A stretch of 64,000 nucleotides of DNA from Chlorobaculum sp. MV4-Y (GCF_025244685.1 NZ_CP104202.1:746323-810322), one strand, 5' to 3'. Positions 38,478 through 48,067 are shown, counted from the first letter of the stretch. Numbers and translations: made by a program. The notes: generated by a model from the sequence alone, not told the origin.

Positions 38478-39692
38478 GGTGTCATGTCAATCAAATAGTG
38501 TCGTATAATAATCTTATATTGCCTTCATTATCAACCCCAACCAGGAACGATCATGAAGCGATACAAGGTGACCCTGACTCATGAAGAGCGCCAAGACCTT
38601 GAAGCCATAAGCAGCAAGGGATCGCACGCAGCACAAACCGTTCTGAACGCCCTTATTCTGCTTGCCTGCGACGAGGGTAAATTCCAAAAGCAACGATCAA
38701 TCAATGAGACGATTGCCCAAGTTCTGAACGTGAGCATGAAAACCATTGATCGAGTCAAAAAACGTTTTGTCGAAGATGGCTTAGATGCCGTATTAACCAG
38801 AAAACCATCGTCAAGAACGTTTCATCCAAGGGTTGACGGTGATCTCGAGGCCCGTCTGATTGCCTTGAGCTGTTCTGAGCCTCCGGTCGGTCACAAACGC
38901 TGGTCGCTGCGCATGCTTGCCGACAAGGTGGTTGAACTGGAGTATGTTGATCAGATCTCCCATGAAACCGTTCGACAGGCGTTAAAAAAACGAACTCAAG
39001 CCCTGGAAAGTCGAAGGCTGGGTGATTCCGCCACAACAGGATGGCGATTTCGTTGCCCAGATGGAAAGCGTTCTGGAGTTATACAAACTCCCGTATGACC
39101 CCTTGTATCCGGTAGTGTGCATGGACGAGTCGCCGAAACAGTTGATTGCAGAAACCAGAATTCCAGTTCCATCAAAACCGGGTCAGTTGGCCCGTCATGA
39201 TTACGAATACAGCCGGAAAGGTGTCTGTAACATCTTCATCGCGACCGAGCCATTAGCAGGTAAACGCATGGTGAGCGTAACCGCCCAGTGGACGAAACAG
39301 GACTGGGCAAAATTCCTTGAAACGATTGAGCGCCAGTATCGTCATGCCGAAAAAATCACATTGGTAATGGACAACCTGAACACCCATAAGCCAGGTTCGC
39401 TTTATGAGACCTTCAAGCCCAAGAAAGCCCGCGCATTGCTGGAACGATTCGAATTCGTCTATACCCCGAAACACGGTAGCTGGCTCAACATGGCCGAGAT
39501 AGAACTGAGGGTTCTTTCGGGTCAGTGCCTGAATCGTCGGATCGATACCATTACTGAAGTGCGGCGTCATGTTGTCGCTTGGGAGACAGAACGAAACAAC
39601 AAAGAAGCGGTGATCAACTGGCGTTTCACCACTGAGGATGCACGGATTAAACTTAAATGGCTCTATCCGTCATTTTAGCATTGACATGACAC
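38478..39692 (+). mobile_element. IS630-type insertion sequence
   Basis: The element is 1215 bp long with perfect 13-bp terminal inverted repeats, GTGTCATGTCAAT at the left and ATTGACATGACAC at the right. It encodes a DDE transposase in two overlapping frames. IS630 elements insert at TA and duplicate it; TA follows the right end, but the left flank is TG (CA on the minus strand), so one copy has changed. It interrupts an HNH endonuclease gene. Confidence 0.9.
38553..39678 (+). CDS. IS630-family transposase, frameshifted
   Basis: The first frame (to 39098) encodes an N-terminal helix-turn-helix region ending HETVRQALKK. The second frame (to 39678) encodes the catalytic domain with CMDES, VMDNLNTH and the Glu motif SWLNMAEIEL. 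The frames join at a seven-A run at 38984-38990: skipping one base (or adding two) gives NELKPWKVEGW, the normal IS630 continuation. This may be programmed frameshifting, transcript slippage or inactivation. Confidence 0.85.
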
Positions 39693-40175
39693 TAGGTACG
39701 GAGACCCGTCTTTCGCGCGCAAAAATGGTGCTGGTTTGTTGCAACGGCTACAGATGCCTTTGGCATTTTCAAGAACCTCTGCCACCACGTCAGGATTTCG
39801 GACAAATATCTCTACAGGAACCAACTTTCTTTCTGGGATTTCCGAAGCCTTTTTTAAGCGTGCTTTTCTTCCGGCTGGATCACGACGAGCAGCCGTAACT
39901 TGTACATCAAAATTCTCGACTCGATCTGCTTCGGCCTTAAAACTTACAACAAGAACTGGAAGAGGTCTGAGCGCAGCCTTGATTTCATTAGTCGTATACT
40001 TTGATGGCTGTTCGTCAATCGCAAGGCCGAAAGTATATTTGAGGGGGTAGAGCTCCCTATCTTCAGCTGCAATGTGCCAATCGGCAGGTTTGAACTGCCA
40101 AGGCCTTTCACCGGACCTATAACGATCCATACCTTTTTTTAGCTCTTCAATTGATGGCGATCTTGGTTGGGTCAT
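39675..40175 (-). pseudogene. HNH endonuclease, N-terminal part, interrupted by the IS
   Basis: The frame begins MTQPRSPSIEELK and gives about 160 residues of endonuclease before running into IS sequence (VSCQC, stop at 39675). The last native part has CSRCNKPAPFLRAKDGSPYL, the first half of an HNH zinc motif. Joining to the fragment at 38375-38477 gives SPYL-EVHH and an intact nuclease of about 195 residues. The region is more AT-rich than its surroundings, which suggests transfer. It was probably part of a defence or mobile locus. Confidence 0.85.
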
Positions 40176-40436
40176 AGCTAAAACTGTTTATATGGTTTCC
40201 GTTTAAAACGTTTGACTCTTAATTAGTGTTCGGAAATCATACTTTTTACAAGTCGTCTAACAGCAATCCGCCGCCAGTTTGATGCTCATTTCGTGCAAGG
40301 GTAGTTTAGTTGAGAGTACTACCAATCGTATAACAAGTAAATCATAAGCAAAATCTCGCACTTCACCGAGACAAAACCTTTTCCCTTATCACCAGAGAAT
40401 CCACCCGGCACTCCGCTTGCACCGAAGCTCTTTATC

Positions 40437-40763
40437 TCACATCATCCGCCTGTTCAAAGTGTACAGAACCCAGATGGTTCCGGCGATGAAGACGAACAGC
40501 AAGAGTGCCGTAAAGGCTATCGAGATTACATTCCAGCGCTGCGCACGTGAGCGGTCGAGGTGTAAAAAGTAGTGCAGATGGACGGCTATTTGCGCGGCGG
40601 CGGCTACAAATATCCCGGTGACGGCAATCAGTTTTGACACGACATTCATCCAGACCAGCCCGAATGATATGATGGTCAGGCAAACCGCAAGCACGAACCC
40701 GATCATATAGTTTTTGTATGTCAAATGCGCGGTGGCCGTGTTTTCGGTATGAGCCTCTTTCAT
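40437..40763 (-). CDS. cyoD: Cytochrome bo3 quinol oxidase subunit IV
   Basis: The 108-residue protein has three transmembrane helices and the CyoD motif IAVHLHYFLHLD. Subunit IV helps assemble the bo3 oxidase in the inner membrane. It is the last gene of the cyoABCD operon, 22 bases after cyoC. Confidence 0.9.
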   Translation of the reverse strand: MKEAHTENTATAHLTYKNYMIGFVLAVCLTIISFGLVWMNVVSKLIAVTGIFVAAAAQIAVHLHYFLHLDRSRAQRWNVISIAFTALLLFVFIAGTIWVLYTLNRRMM

Positions 40764-40785
40764 CGCTATCGTTGCTGTTTTGAGA

Positions 40786-41400
40786 TTACAGGACGCCACG
40801 CAGATACACAACCGTAAAGACGCCTACCCAGACGATGTCCAGAAAGTGCCAGAACAAGCTCAGGCGCATCAGGCGAGAGCGAACTCCGGCGGTAAATCCT
40901 TTTGCCGTCACCTGAATCATCATCACGGCCATCGACAGCAAACCGAAGCTCACGTGCGTGCCGTGCGTGCCGACGAGGGCAAAAAAGGATGACAGAAAGC
41001 CGCTGCGGGACGGGCCGTTTCCGGCCAGAATCATTCCCTGAAATTCGTGAATCTCCATCGCCACGAATCCCGCGCCCAGAAGAAACGCCGCCACGAGTCC
41101 GGCCTGTACCGCCGTTGTCTTCTCCTGCTGCATCGCCACCATCGCAAATCCATAGGCGACGCTGCTGGTCAACAAGAGCATCGTTTCCACAAAAAGATAC
41201 GGAAGGTCAAAGAGCTGTTTCGGGCCGGGGCCTCCTGCGTAGTTTTGGCCCAGCACCATAAACGTGGCGAACAGGATCGCGAAGATCACAAGATCGCTCA
41301 TCAGGTAAATCCAGAACCCGAACCCTTTGATTTCGGCATGATCCGGCTGTGTCCATTCTGCCGCCGCTGAATCCATCGTCGATGCCACACTGTTTTGCAT
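40786..41400 (-). CDS. cyoC: Cytochrome bo3 quinol oxidase subunit III
   Basis: The 204-residue protein has five predicted transmembrane helices with the subunit III motifs GFWIYLMSDLVIFAILFATF and LVGTHGTHVSFGLL, and ends in WHFLDIVWVGVFTVVYL. It is a core membrane subunit without redox centres. It begins 14 bases after cyoB. Confidence 0.93.
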   Translation of the reverse strand: MQNSVASTMDSAAAEWTQPDHAEIKGFGFWIYLMSDLVIFAILFATFMVLGQNYAGGPGPKQLFDLPYLFVETMLLLTSSVAYGFAMVAMQQEKTTAVQAGLVAAFLLGAGFVAMEIHEFQGMILAGNGPSRSGFLSSFFALVGTHGTHVSFGLLSMAVMMIQVTAKGFTAGVRSRLMRLSLFWHFLDIVWVGVFTVVYLRGVL

Positions 41401-41414
41401 TGCTCTCCCTTTGT

Positions 41415-43406
41415 TTACGTCTCCGTTGAATCCCGCGCTGCGGCGATGGCCCGGAAGCGCTCCTCTTCGATGCGCTCGACCTCTGCTGCCGGAATCACAT
41501 ACTCCGTGTCGTCTGAAGAGGCAACCGCGATGACGGTGCCGATGATGCCGACCATGCTCGCTGCCGCCAGCCACCAAATGTACCAGACCATCGCGAATCC
41601 GAACGCGAGCGCGAAAGCGCCGATGAACACGCCGTGCGGAACATTTTTGGGCAGGTGGATGTCCTCGTATTTTTCGGGCCGCTCATACGCGACGCCGCGC
41701 TCTTTTTTGTCCCAGAACTCATCGAGGCCGTGAACCGTGGGGATGACGGCGAAATTGTACTCCGCGGGCGGTGAGGCGGTTGCCCACTCAAGCGTGCGGC
41801 CGTCCCACGGGTCGCCGGTCAGGTCGGCATTGCTCTTCCGGTTTCTGATGCTGACGACAAGCTGGATCACGAGCGAGAGAACGCCGAACAGGATCGTGAA
41901 TGCCCCCACGGCGGCAACGATCAGCAACGGATGCCAGGCAAGATTATCGTAGTGCGCCATGCGCCGGGGCATTCCCATGAAACCGAGCATGTACAACGGC
42001 ATGAAGGCCAGCAGAAAACCGATGCACCAGCCCCAGAAGGCGCGCTTGCCCCACTTTTCATCCAGCTGGAACCCGAAGGCTTTGGGGAACCAGTACTGAT
42101 AACCGGCAAAATAGCCGAACAGCGCACCGGGAATCAGCACGTTATGGAAGTGCGCGATCAGGAACAGGCTGTTGTGCACCACGAAATCAGCCGGGGGGAT
42201 CGACATCAGCACGCCGGTCATGCCGCCAACGACGAACACCATCAGAAAGCCCATCGTCCAGTGCATCGGCACGGAAAAGGTGATCCGCCCGCGATACATC
42301 GTAAAGAGCCAGTCGTAAATCTTGACGCCGGTCGGAATGGCGATCAGCATGGTCGCGATGCTGAAGGCGACGTTCACGCCGGGGGTGTTGCCCATCGTGA
42401 AAAAGTGGTGCAGCCAGACCGTGAACGACAGAAACATGATGACCGCCGTGGCGTAAACGAGCGAAGTGTAGCCGAAAAGCCGCTTTCTGGAAAAGGTCGC
42501 CACCACTTCGGAATAGACGCCGAAGGCAGGCAGAATGACGATGTACACCTCCGGATGGCCCCACATCCAGAACAGGTTGTTCCACAGCATCATGTTGCCG
42601 CCCAGATTGTTGGTGTAGAAGTGCATCCCGAGGTTACGGTCGAGTGCCAGGAAGAAGAGCGCGGTCGTGAGCACCGGAAAGGCGAGAATGACCAGCACGA
42701 CGGTGGCCAGCGAAGTCCAGACGAAGAGCGGCAGGCGCATGAAGGTGAGGCCCGGCGCGCGCATTTTTATGATCGTCACGAGGAAGTTGATGCCGGTCAG
42801 CGTGGAGCCGACGCCTGCCACCTGAACCGCCCACATCCAGTAATCGACGCCCGGGCCGGGGTTGAACGGCTTCTCGAAAAGAGGCGCGAGGCCCGACCAG
42901 CCGGCATTGGTGAATTCGCCAACGCCGAGTGAAATCATGACCAGCATTCCGCCCGCCGCGGTCAGCCAGAGACTGATGGAGTTCATGAGCGGAAAGGCGA
43001 CGTCGCGCGCCCCGATCTGTTGCGGCACGACGATGTTCATCAGCCCGGTCAGAAACGGCATCGCCACGAAAAGAATCATGATGGTGCCGTGCGAACCGAA
43101 AATCTGGTCGAAATGATGCGGTGTCAGAAAGCCGAGGTTCGCGCCAGCCGCCAGCGCCTGTTGCGAGCGCATCAGCGTGGCGTCGGAAACGCCGCGCAGC
43201 ATCATCACCATCGCGAAAACGATGTACATGATGCCGATTTTTTTATGATCGAGGCTGGTCAACCATTCGTTCCACAGATAGGGCCACTTTTTGAAATACG
43301 TGATCAGAACGATAATGATCGTAGCCAGCGCCAGAGAACCGATGACCGCCGACATGATGATCGGTTTGTCGATCGGTATATCGTGTATCGACAGTCTGCC
43401 AAACAT
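41415..43406 (-). CDS. cyoB: Cytochrome bo3 quinol oxidase subunit I
   Basis: The 663-residue protein is the heme-copper catalytic subunit. All key residues fall at E. coli CyoB numbering: H106 and H421 for the low-spin heme, H419 for heme o, H284, H333 and H334 for CuB, Y288 cross-linked to H284, and the quinol-site residues R71, D75, H98 and Q101. About 15 helices are predicted. It reduces O2 to water while oxidising quinol and pumping protons. The identical length and numbering point to a close relationship with proteobacterial bo3 enzymes rather than to a cytochrome c oxidase. Confidence 0.95.
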   Translation of the reverse strand: MFGRLSIHDIPIDKPIIMSAVIGSLALATIIIVLITYFKKWPYLWNEWLTSLDHKKIGIMYIVFAMVMMLRGVSDATLMRSQQALAAGANLGFLTPHHFDQIFGSHGTIMILFVAMPFLTGLMNIVVPQQIGARDVAFPLMNSISLWLTAAGGMLVMISLGVGEFTNAGWSGLAPLFEKPFNPGPGVDYWMWAVQVAGVGSTLTGINFLVTIIKMRAPGLTFMRLPLFVWTSLATVVLVILAFPVLTTALFFLALDRNLGMHFYTNNLGGNMMLWNNLFWMWGHPEVYIVILPAFGVYSEVVATFSRKRLFGYTSLVYATAVIMFLSFTVWLHHFFTMGNTPGVNVAFSIATMLIAIPTGVKIYDWLFTMYRGRITFSVPMHWTMGFLMVFVVGGMTGVLMSIPPADFVVHNSLFLIAHFHNVLIPGALFGYFAGYQYWFPKAFGFQLDEKWGKRAFWGWCIGFLLAFMPLYMLGFMGMPRRMAHYDNLAWHPLLIVAAVGAFTILFGVLSLVIQLVVSIRNRKSNADLTGDPWDGRTLEWATASPPAEYNFAVIPTVHGLDEFWDKKERGVAYERPEKYEDIHLPKNVPHGVFIGAFALAFGFAMVWYIWWLAAASMVGIIGTVIAVASSDDTEYVIPAAEVERIEEERFRAIAAARDSTET

Positions 43407-43407
43407 A

Positions 43408-44331
43408 TCAGTCTCGCTCCGTTGCTTTCTGTTGCATTGCTGGTTTCATCGGTGCGTCTGCATTCTTCCACCCGGTGAACTGCCCGACAATGCGGTCGAA
43501 CAGGCCGGACTCGACCGACGAGTAGATCGTCACGGGATGATCGCCGCCGGGTTCGTTCAGCGCCTCGTACTCCGCCATGCTCAACGCTTTCGGGCTTTTC
43601 CGGGCGTTTTGTATCCAGGCATTGAACTGTTCCGGAGTTGTCACTACCGCTTTGAAGTGCATGGTCGCGTACCCCGTGCCGCTGAACTCCTGGTTATGTC
43701 CGTCGAAAACTCCGGTTTCATCCGCCAGAAGATGCAATTGCGTTTGCATTCCGGCCATCGCGTACATCTGGCTTCCGAGTTGAGGAATGAAGAACGAGGT
43801 CATGACCGTGGCGGAGGTGAGGCGGAAATTCAGAGGCGTGTTCGCCGGCAGCACGATCTCGTTGACCGTGGCGACGTGGTAATCGGGGTAGATGAAGAGC
43901 CATTTCCAGTCCAGCGAAACGACCTCAACCCGCAGCGGTTGCGCCTCTGAGGGAATCGGTTTATAGGGATCGAGCCGGTAGGTGCTCGTCCAGCTCAGCC
44001 AGGCGAGGGCCAGAACAATGGCAATGGGGACTGACCAGATAAGGAATTCGAGCTTCATCGATTTCGCCCACTCTGGCCGGTAGTCCGCGTTGTTGCCGGA
44101 GGCCCGGTAGCGGATGGCGATCCAGATCGCCAGCACGAAAACCGGAATCACGACAATCAGCATCAGCGCGAACGCCGTGGAGATCAGGAGCGCCTCATCG
44201 CGAGCGACCGGCCCTTTTGGCTGAAAGAGCTCCACGTTGCTGCAACCGGTCAGGAACAGCGCCGCGAAAAACAGGCCGAAAACCCTGATCCCGGTTGAAT
44301 AACTCTGTTTGTTCGTTAAACTTTTCGCCAC
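43408..44331 (-). CDS. cyoA: Cytochrome bo3 quinol oxidase subunit II
   Basis: The 307-residue protein has a lipoprotein signal (ALFLTGCSN), two transmembrane helices and a periplasmic cupredoxin domain. The CxxxC and His ligands of CuA are missing (the corresponding region reads [13 protein letters not shown]), which identifies a quinol rather than cytochrome c oxidase. It is the first gene of cyoABCD, one base upstream of cyoB. Confidence 0.93.
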   Translation of the reverse strand: MAKSLTNKQSYSTGIRVFGLFFAALFLTGCSNVELFQPKGPVARDEALLISTAFALMLIVVIPVFVLAIWIAIRYRASGNNADYRPEWAKSMKLEFLIWSVPIAIVLALAWLSWTSTYRLDPYKPIPSEAQPLRVEVVSLDWKWLFIYPDYHVATVNEIVLPANTPLNFRLTSATVMTSFFIPQLGSQMYAMAGMQTQLHLLADETGVFDGHNQEFSGTGYATMHFKAVVTTPEQFNAWIQNARKSPKALSMAEYEALNEPGGDHPVTIYSSVESGLFDRIVGQFTGWKNADAPMKPAMQQKATERD

Positions 44332-44785
44332 GTTCCGAGAATTGTTTTGGTTCAGCGCGAACGGGAAAATCTGGCCGCAAGAGTGAATGCGAGCCGCTCG
44401 TCATTCTCAAACGGCAAGCTGCCGAAGAGGCGTCAGACCCGGATTTTTGCGATCGATACGACCTGCATCCGATGCCTTCAGGCAATGGCCGACGGAGCTT
44501 TTGAGGTGCCCGGAAGAGAATGGCGCACCTGTTTACAAAAGCTCAACCCCCGGTAAAATCAGGCAGAAACGCATTGAACGGCTTGAATCCAGACTGCGCA
44601 ACAAAAACAAAGTGTTCGCTGGACAGAGTGCTTCACATTTTAAAGTGAAAAACCCCCGGAGCACGCTAATAGTGTCACGGCCTTCCGGTGATACCGGTGA
44701 CGGTGCCAGGAACCAGATTGGGCACAGCAACATTTAGTATAGAGCCTATCTCATAAGTAATTCAGGACAGTTCAGGTATTTAGTT

Positions 44786-44905
44786 GTCATTCTGAACGAA
44801 GTGAAGAATCCAGTTTTTTCAGATCGATACGATAACTGAATGATATGAAATGCTTTACCTGACTTTTATGGATTCTTCGCCCGACTTTGTCGGACTCAGA
44901 ATGAC
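44786..44905. repeat. Dispersed palindromic repeat, copy 2 (inverted)
   Basis: The 120-bp element has the same 10-bp terminal inverted repeats (GTCATTCTGA/TCAGAATGAC) as the copy at 189-310, in opposite orientation. The outer 30 bases on each side are nearly identical, and the centre has diverged. Another CAGAATGAC at 44974-44982 suggests a partial or composite neighbour copy. Confidence 0.8.
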
Positions 44906-45098
44906 AATGGCCGTGAGCGGCAAGCATCCGGAAAGGATGGCGGCAAGCGCTCTCCGTGGTCGGGTCAGCAGCGCAGAATGACAAGAAAAAGAGGAGCACG
45001 ATGATTCGTCAGTTATTGCTCCGGCGACAAAAAATCGCAATCGCCGCCACTGTAAGATATTTGGCTAAAGCCCTGATTTATTTTGTTTTACCCGTAAA

Positions 45099-45118
45099 CC
45101 CCGGACTGAAGTCCGGGG
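45099..45118. repeat. Perfect hairpin upstream of cyoE
   Basis: CCCCGGACT and AGTCCGGGG form a 9-bp perfect stem around GA, ending 19 bases before the cyoE ATG. No T run follows. It may be a short repeat-type palindrome or a 5'-leader element affecting cyoE translation. Confidence 0.6.
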
Positions 45119-45137
45119 CAATTGTTTAAGAGTTTTC

Positions 45138-45998
45138 ATGGCCAAACGAATCAAAGCCTATCTCCAATTGACAAAGCCGCGCATTACGGTTCTGGTCATT
45201 CTGACAACCGTTGCGGGCTACCTGTTCGCCGGAGGCGCGAGCGTTCTGGACTCGCGCCTGCGGTATCTCGTCGCCGCATCCGTCCTCGGCTGTTCAGGCT
45301 CCGCCGTTTTGAATCAGTACCTGGAGCGCGACTTCGACGCCAGAATGCGTCACACCTGCAAGAGGCCGATACCGGCAGGGCTGATCGAGCCGGTTCAGGC
45401 GCTGAATTTCGGCATCCTTCTCGTTCTCGCTGGCGTAATCGTCGCCTCTGTGAAGGTGAATTTGCTGGCCGCTTTTCTGATTCTCTTGACCGCGTTCATC
45501 TATATCGTCATCTACACGCCGATGAAGCGGGTGAGCTGGCTGAGCACCAGTATCGGCGCGATTTCCGGCGCATTGCCGCCGCTGACCGGATGGGGCGCGG
45601 CTTCGGGAGCGATCGCCCCAAAAGCGTGGATACTGTTCCTGATCCTTTTCCTGTGGCAGCATCCCCATTTTTACGCGATTGGCTGGATGTATCGCGAAGA
45701 CTACGCTACCGGTGGGTTCAAAATACTCTCCGTGATCGATAGCGAGGGGCGCAGGGCATTCAGGCACATCCTGATCTTTACGCTGCTGCTCGTGCCCGTT
45801 TCCGTGCTGCCGTATGTTTTTGGATTGTCCGGCATCCGGTACGGCGTCGGCTCGCTGCTGCTCGGCATCATGCCGCTCGTTTTCAGCGTCAAACTCTTTT
45901 TTTCGCGCTCCGACAGCGACACCCGCAGCCTGTTCAAAGCCACCCTGGCCTATCTTCCGGCGCTGATGATCGTGATGATTCTGGACAGCGTTTTGTAG
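45138..45998 (+). CDS. cyoE: Protoheme IX farnesyltransferase (heme O synthase)
   Basis: The 286-residue UbiA-family protein has the heme O synthase motifs LTKPRITVLVILTTVAGY, NQYLERDFDARMRHTCKRPIPAG, YTPMKR and LWQHPHFYAI. It farnesylates heme b to heme o for the bo3 oxidase in the membrane. The gene is transcribed divergently from cyoABCD, rather than as the fifth gene of the operon as in E. coli. Confidence 0.93.
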   Translation: MAKRIKAYLQLTKPRITVLVILTTVAGYLFAGGASVLDSRLRYLVAASVLGCSGSAVLNQYLERDFDARMRHTCKRPIPAGLIEPVQALNFGILLVLAGVIVASVKVNLLAAFLILLTAFIYIVIYTPMKRVSWLSTSIGAISGALPPLTGWGAASGAIAPKAWILFLILFLWQHPHFYAIGWMYREDYATGGFKILSVIDSEGRRAFRHILIFTLLLVPVSVLPYVFGLSGIRYGVGSLLLGIMPLVFSVKLFFSRSDSDTRSLFKATLAYLPALMIVMILDSVL

Positions 45999-46044
45999 CG
46001 CGGCTGTCCACTTTTTTGCTGATCGCGGGCGCTCGTCAATCCGC

Positions 46045-46089
46045 AAAAAAAAACGCGCCTCCGCAAACCATCGCGTCTGCGGAAGCGCC
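46045..46089 (-). terminator. Terminator of the SQR-like gene
   Basis: On the minus strand GGCGCTTCCGCA pairs with GCGGAGGCGC around GACGCGATGGTTT and is followed by nine T residues. It lies between convergent cyoE and the SQR-like gene. Confidence 0.88.
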
Positions 46090-46119
46090 TTGAACCGTCG
46101 CCGGATGCGGGAGCGGTCA

Positions 46120-47394
46120 CTAAATCTTGTCGCCCATCCAGGTGCCCATCTTCCACTGCCAGTGCGGAACCTTGCCGCCCATCGCGAAGTAGGAGGTTTT
46201 GAAGCCGAGCTTGAGGTCGTAGTAGAGGCGGCCCATCTTCAGAATTTCAGTGTCGCCGCCGAACCAGACGTTCGAGTGGATGTAGAAGGCTTTGCCGTCG
46301 CCCATGTCGCTGTAGCAGATCACCTCCGGGTTGTAGAGTTCGTCGTTGGCCTCTTCGTCCGTGAGCGCGCCGAGGTCGCGGGCCAGTTGCCGGGCGACGA
46401 TGTAGGACTGGTGGTGGCCGATGGAGCCGAGCTTCGGTACCGTGCAGGCGGCGGCGTCACCGGCGGCATAGACCTCGGGATAGTCCGGGTTTTTCATCTG
46501 CCGGTTGGTGATGACGAACCCCTCTTCGTCAGAGATCGGTAACCCTTTCAGAAATTCGTGCGGCGTCCAGTCCGGGAAGATCAGCTTCACCTCGGCCTCG
46601 ATGGAGTCGCCGTTGGCGAACTCGATGCCATCCTTGCCGATCCGATTGATGTCTTCGAGCTTGTTTTTGTAGCCGAAGCCCATGCCGCCCGCGATGTCAA
46701 GCAGTTGCCCCACGATCTTTTTGCCCGCGTCTTCGGCGATCATCTCGGCTGGCGTGAAGATCGTGATCTTCTCCGGCCCGCCCTTTTCGTGATGCTTCAG
46801 CCACGAAGCGAGCGACAGCGCCATCTCGACCGGCGGCCCCTCGCAGGCGGCCTTGGCTATCGGTATGAAGTCGAGCTTGCCTTTGGTTCCCTGATGGAAT
46901 CGCGCCGAGCCGATCGCGATCGGGCCGCCCTTGTAGTCGCCCTCATGCAGGTAACGCCGGAGCTTGTTGGCGTAAAATCCATCGGTTACGCTGTGGCCGT
47001 ATTCCGCGAAGCCCTCGATCTTGTCGAACGCGAGGCGGTTGCCGAGGGCGATGACCAGGTAGTCGTAGCCGAGCACATCGGTGGTCGAGCCGGGCCGTTC
47101 GGTGGGCTGGATGGTCACCTTTTTGCTTTCGACGTCGATGTCGAGCACGGCGGCCTGGATGAAGCGGGTTTCGTCTTTGTCGAGCACCGGAGCCAGCGGC
47201 AGGTGCATGCTGCTGTCGGGATTTTTGTTTTCGAGGATTTCGAGCGGGATGTTGGGGATGAAGAGCAGATACGACCGTTTATCGACCACCGTGATCGCGG
47301 CATCCTCCGGTTTCACATAGTCGCGGATGTGACGGGCGACCTGCAATCCGGCAAAGTTGCCCCCAAGAATCAGAACATGCGGTTTGGTTTTCAT
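46120..47394 (-). CDS. Sulfide:quinone oxidoreductase-like flavoprotein
   Basis: The 424-residue protein has the N-terminal FAD motif ILGGNFAGLQVARHI (about 9-23), VIALGNRL and the C-terminal FAD motif VYAAGDAA. Only three Cys are present: C184 (AACEGPP), C317 and C360 (VICYSD). C184 and C360 fall where SQR redox cysteines occur. No transmembrane helix is seen, but the C-terminal WQWKMGTWMG could be a membrane-contact helix. It probably passes electrons from sulfide to quinone; a type II NADH dehydrogenase or other FAD-quinone reductase is the alternative. It sits beside a quinol oxidase, which could re-oxidise its product. Confidence 0.65.
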   Translation of the reverse strand: MKTKPHVLILGGNFAGLQVARHIRDYVKPEDAAITVVDKRSYLLFIPNIPLEILENKNPDSSMHLPLAPVLDKDETRFIQAAVLDIDVESKKVTIQPTERPGSTTDVLGYDYLVIALGNRLAFDKIEGFAEYGHSVTDGFYANKLRRYLHEGDYKGGPIAIGSARFHQGTKGKLDFIPIAKAACEGPPVEMALSLASWLKHHEKGGPEKITIFTPAEMIAEDAGKKIVGQLLDIAGGMGFGYKNKLEDINRIGKDGIEFANGDSIEAEVKLIFPDWTPHEFLKGLPISDEEGFVITNRQMKNPDYPEVYAAGDAAACTVPKLGSIGHHQSYIVARQLARDLGALTDEEANDELYNPEVICYSDMGDGKAFYIHSNVWFGGDTEILKMGRLYYDLKLGFKTSYFAMGGKVPHWQWKMGTWMGDKI

Positions 47395-47599
47395 CGTGAC
47401 AATCCTCTAGGGTTCAGTTATGGGAAAGCACAAATATTCTCGATGATGTTAACGGTATCGGCATCCAGAAAGTTTTTCAGTTGAACCATTGCAGGGATTG
47501 ACAGGATCAAAATCACCAGCCAAATCACTACGGGGATACTTTTACCGTTCGTTCGTCGTTGTTCAGATCGAAGTATGCCAAAGAAATCTGTTGCATTCG

Positions 47600-48067
47600 A
47601 TGAACCTTCATACCAAAACCTGGGTACAGCGGTTGCCTGTGCCGATAGATGTTGCGTGGGACTTTTTTTCGCAGCCGGACAATCTTGCCCGGATCACTCC
47701 GCCGGAGATGTTCCTGCGCGTCGATGGCGGAAGCACCGGAAAACCGATCTACGAAGGGATGCAACTGAGCTACACGCTCTATCCTTTCATGATGATTCCC
47801 GTCCGGTGGACGACTGAAATCATGGCGGTCTCGAAGCCCGATTTTTTCGAGGATCGCCAGCTTTCGGGGCCATACGAGCTGTGGCATCACACGCACCGGT
47901 TCCGCGAAATCGAGGGCGGCACGGAGATGACCGACATCGTCGAGTACGCGCTGCCATTCGACATGCTCGGCGAAGTGGTCGAGGCGCTGATCGTCGGACG
48001 GCGGCTCGATGAAGTGTTCGAGTACCGGCGGCGCAAGGTGGCGGAGATTCTCGGCGAGATGCAATGA
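47600..48067 (+). CDS. SRPBCC (START/Bet v1-like) ligand-binding protein
   Basis: The 155-residue protein has the SRPBCC pattern: VPIDVAWDFFSQPDNLARITPPEM, RWTTEIMAV, and FREIEGGTEMTDIVEYALPF. Members bind hydrophobic ligands or act in cell division and lipid handling; the role here is unknown. The start used is ATG 47600; an ATG at 47489 gives a non-conserved extension. It is the last gene before the B12 riboswitch. Confidence 0.8.
   Translation: MNLHTKTWVQRLPVPIDVAWDFFSQPDNLARITPPEMFLRVDGGSTGKPIYEGMQLSYTLYPFMMIPVRWTTEIMAVSKPDFFEDRQLSGPYELWHHTHRFREIEGGTEMTDIVEYALPFDMLGEVVEALIVGRRLDEVFEYRRRKVAEILGEMQ

Larger units (their letters stand above)
44332..45137. other. Non-coding region between divergent cyoA and cyoE
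   Basis: No gene is supported in these 806 bases. The right half holds a dispersed repeat (44786-44905), an adjoining stretch to 44982 ending in a third CAGAATGAC, and a perfect hairpin just upstream of cyoE. The left half (44332-44780) includes a palindrome CCGGTGATACCGG near 44686. Promoters for cyoA and cyoE must lie here, but I can not point to convincing -35/-10 boxes or an FNR site. Confidence 0.6.

Noticed and set aside
43408-44331. cyoA as cytochrome c oxidase subunit II
   Set aside because: The CuA Cys ligands are absent and CyoB has the quinol-site residues, so the substrate is quinol.
44387-44737. Small plus-strand frame in the cyoA-cyoE gap
   Set aside because: It has no recognisable domain or good ribosome binding site, and it lies in a region with repeats.
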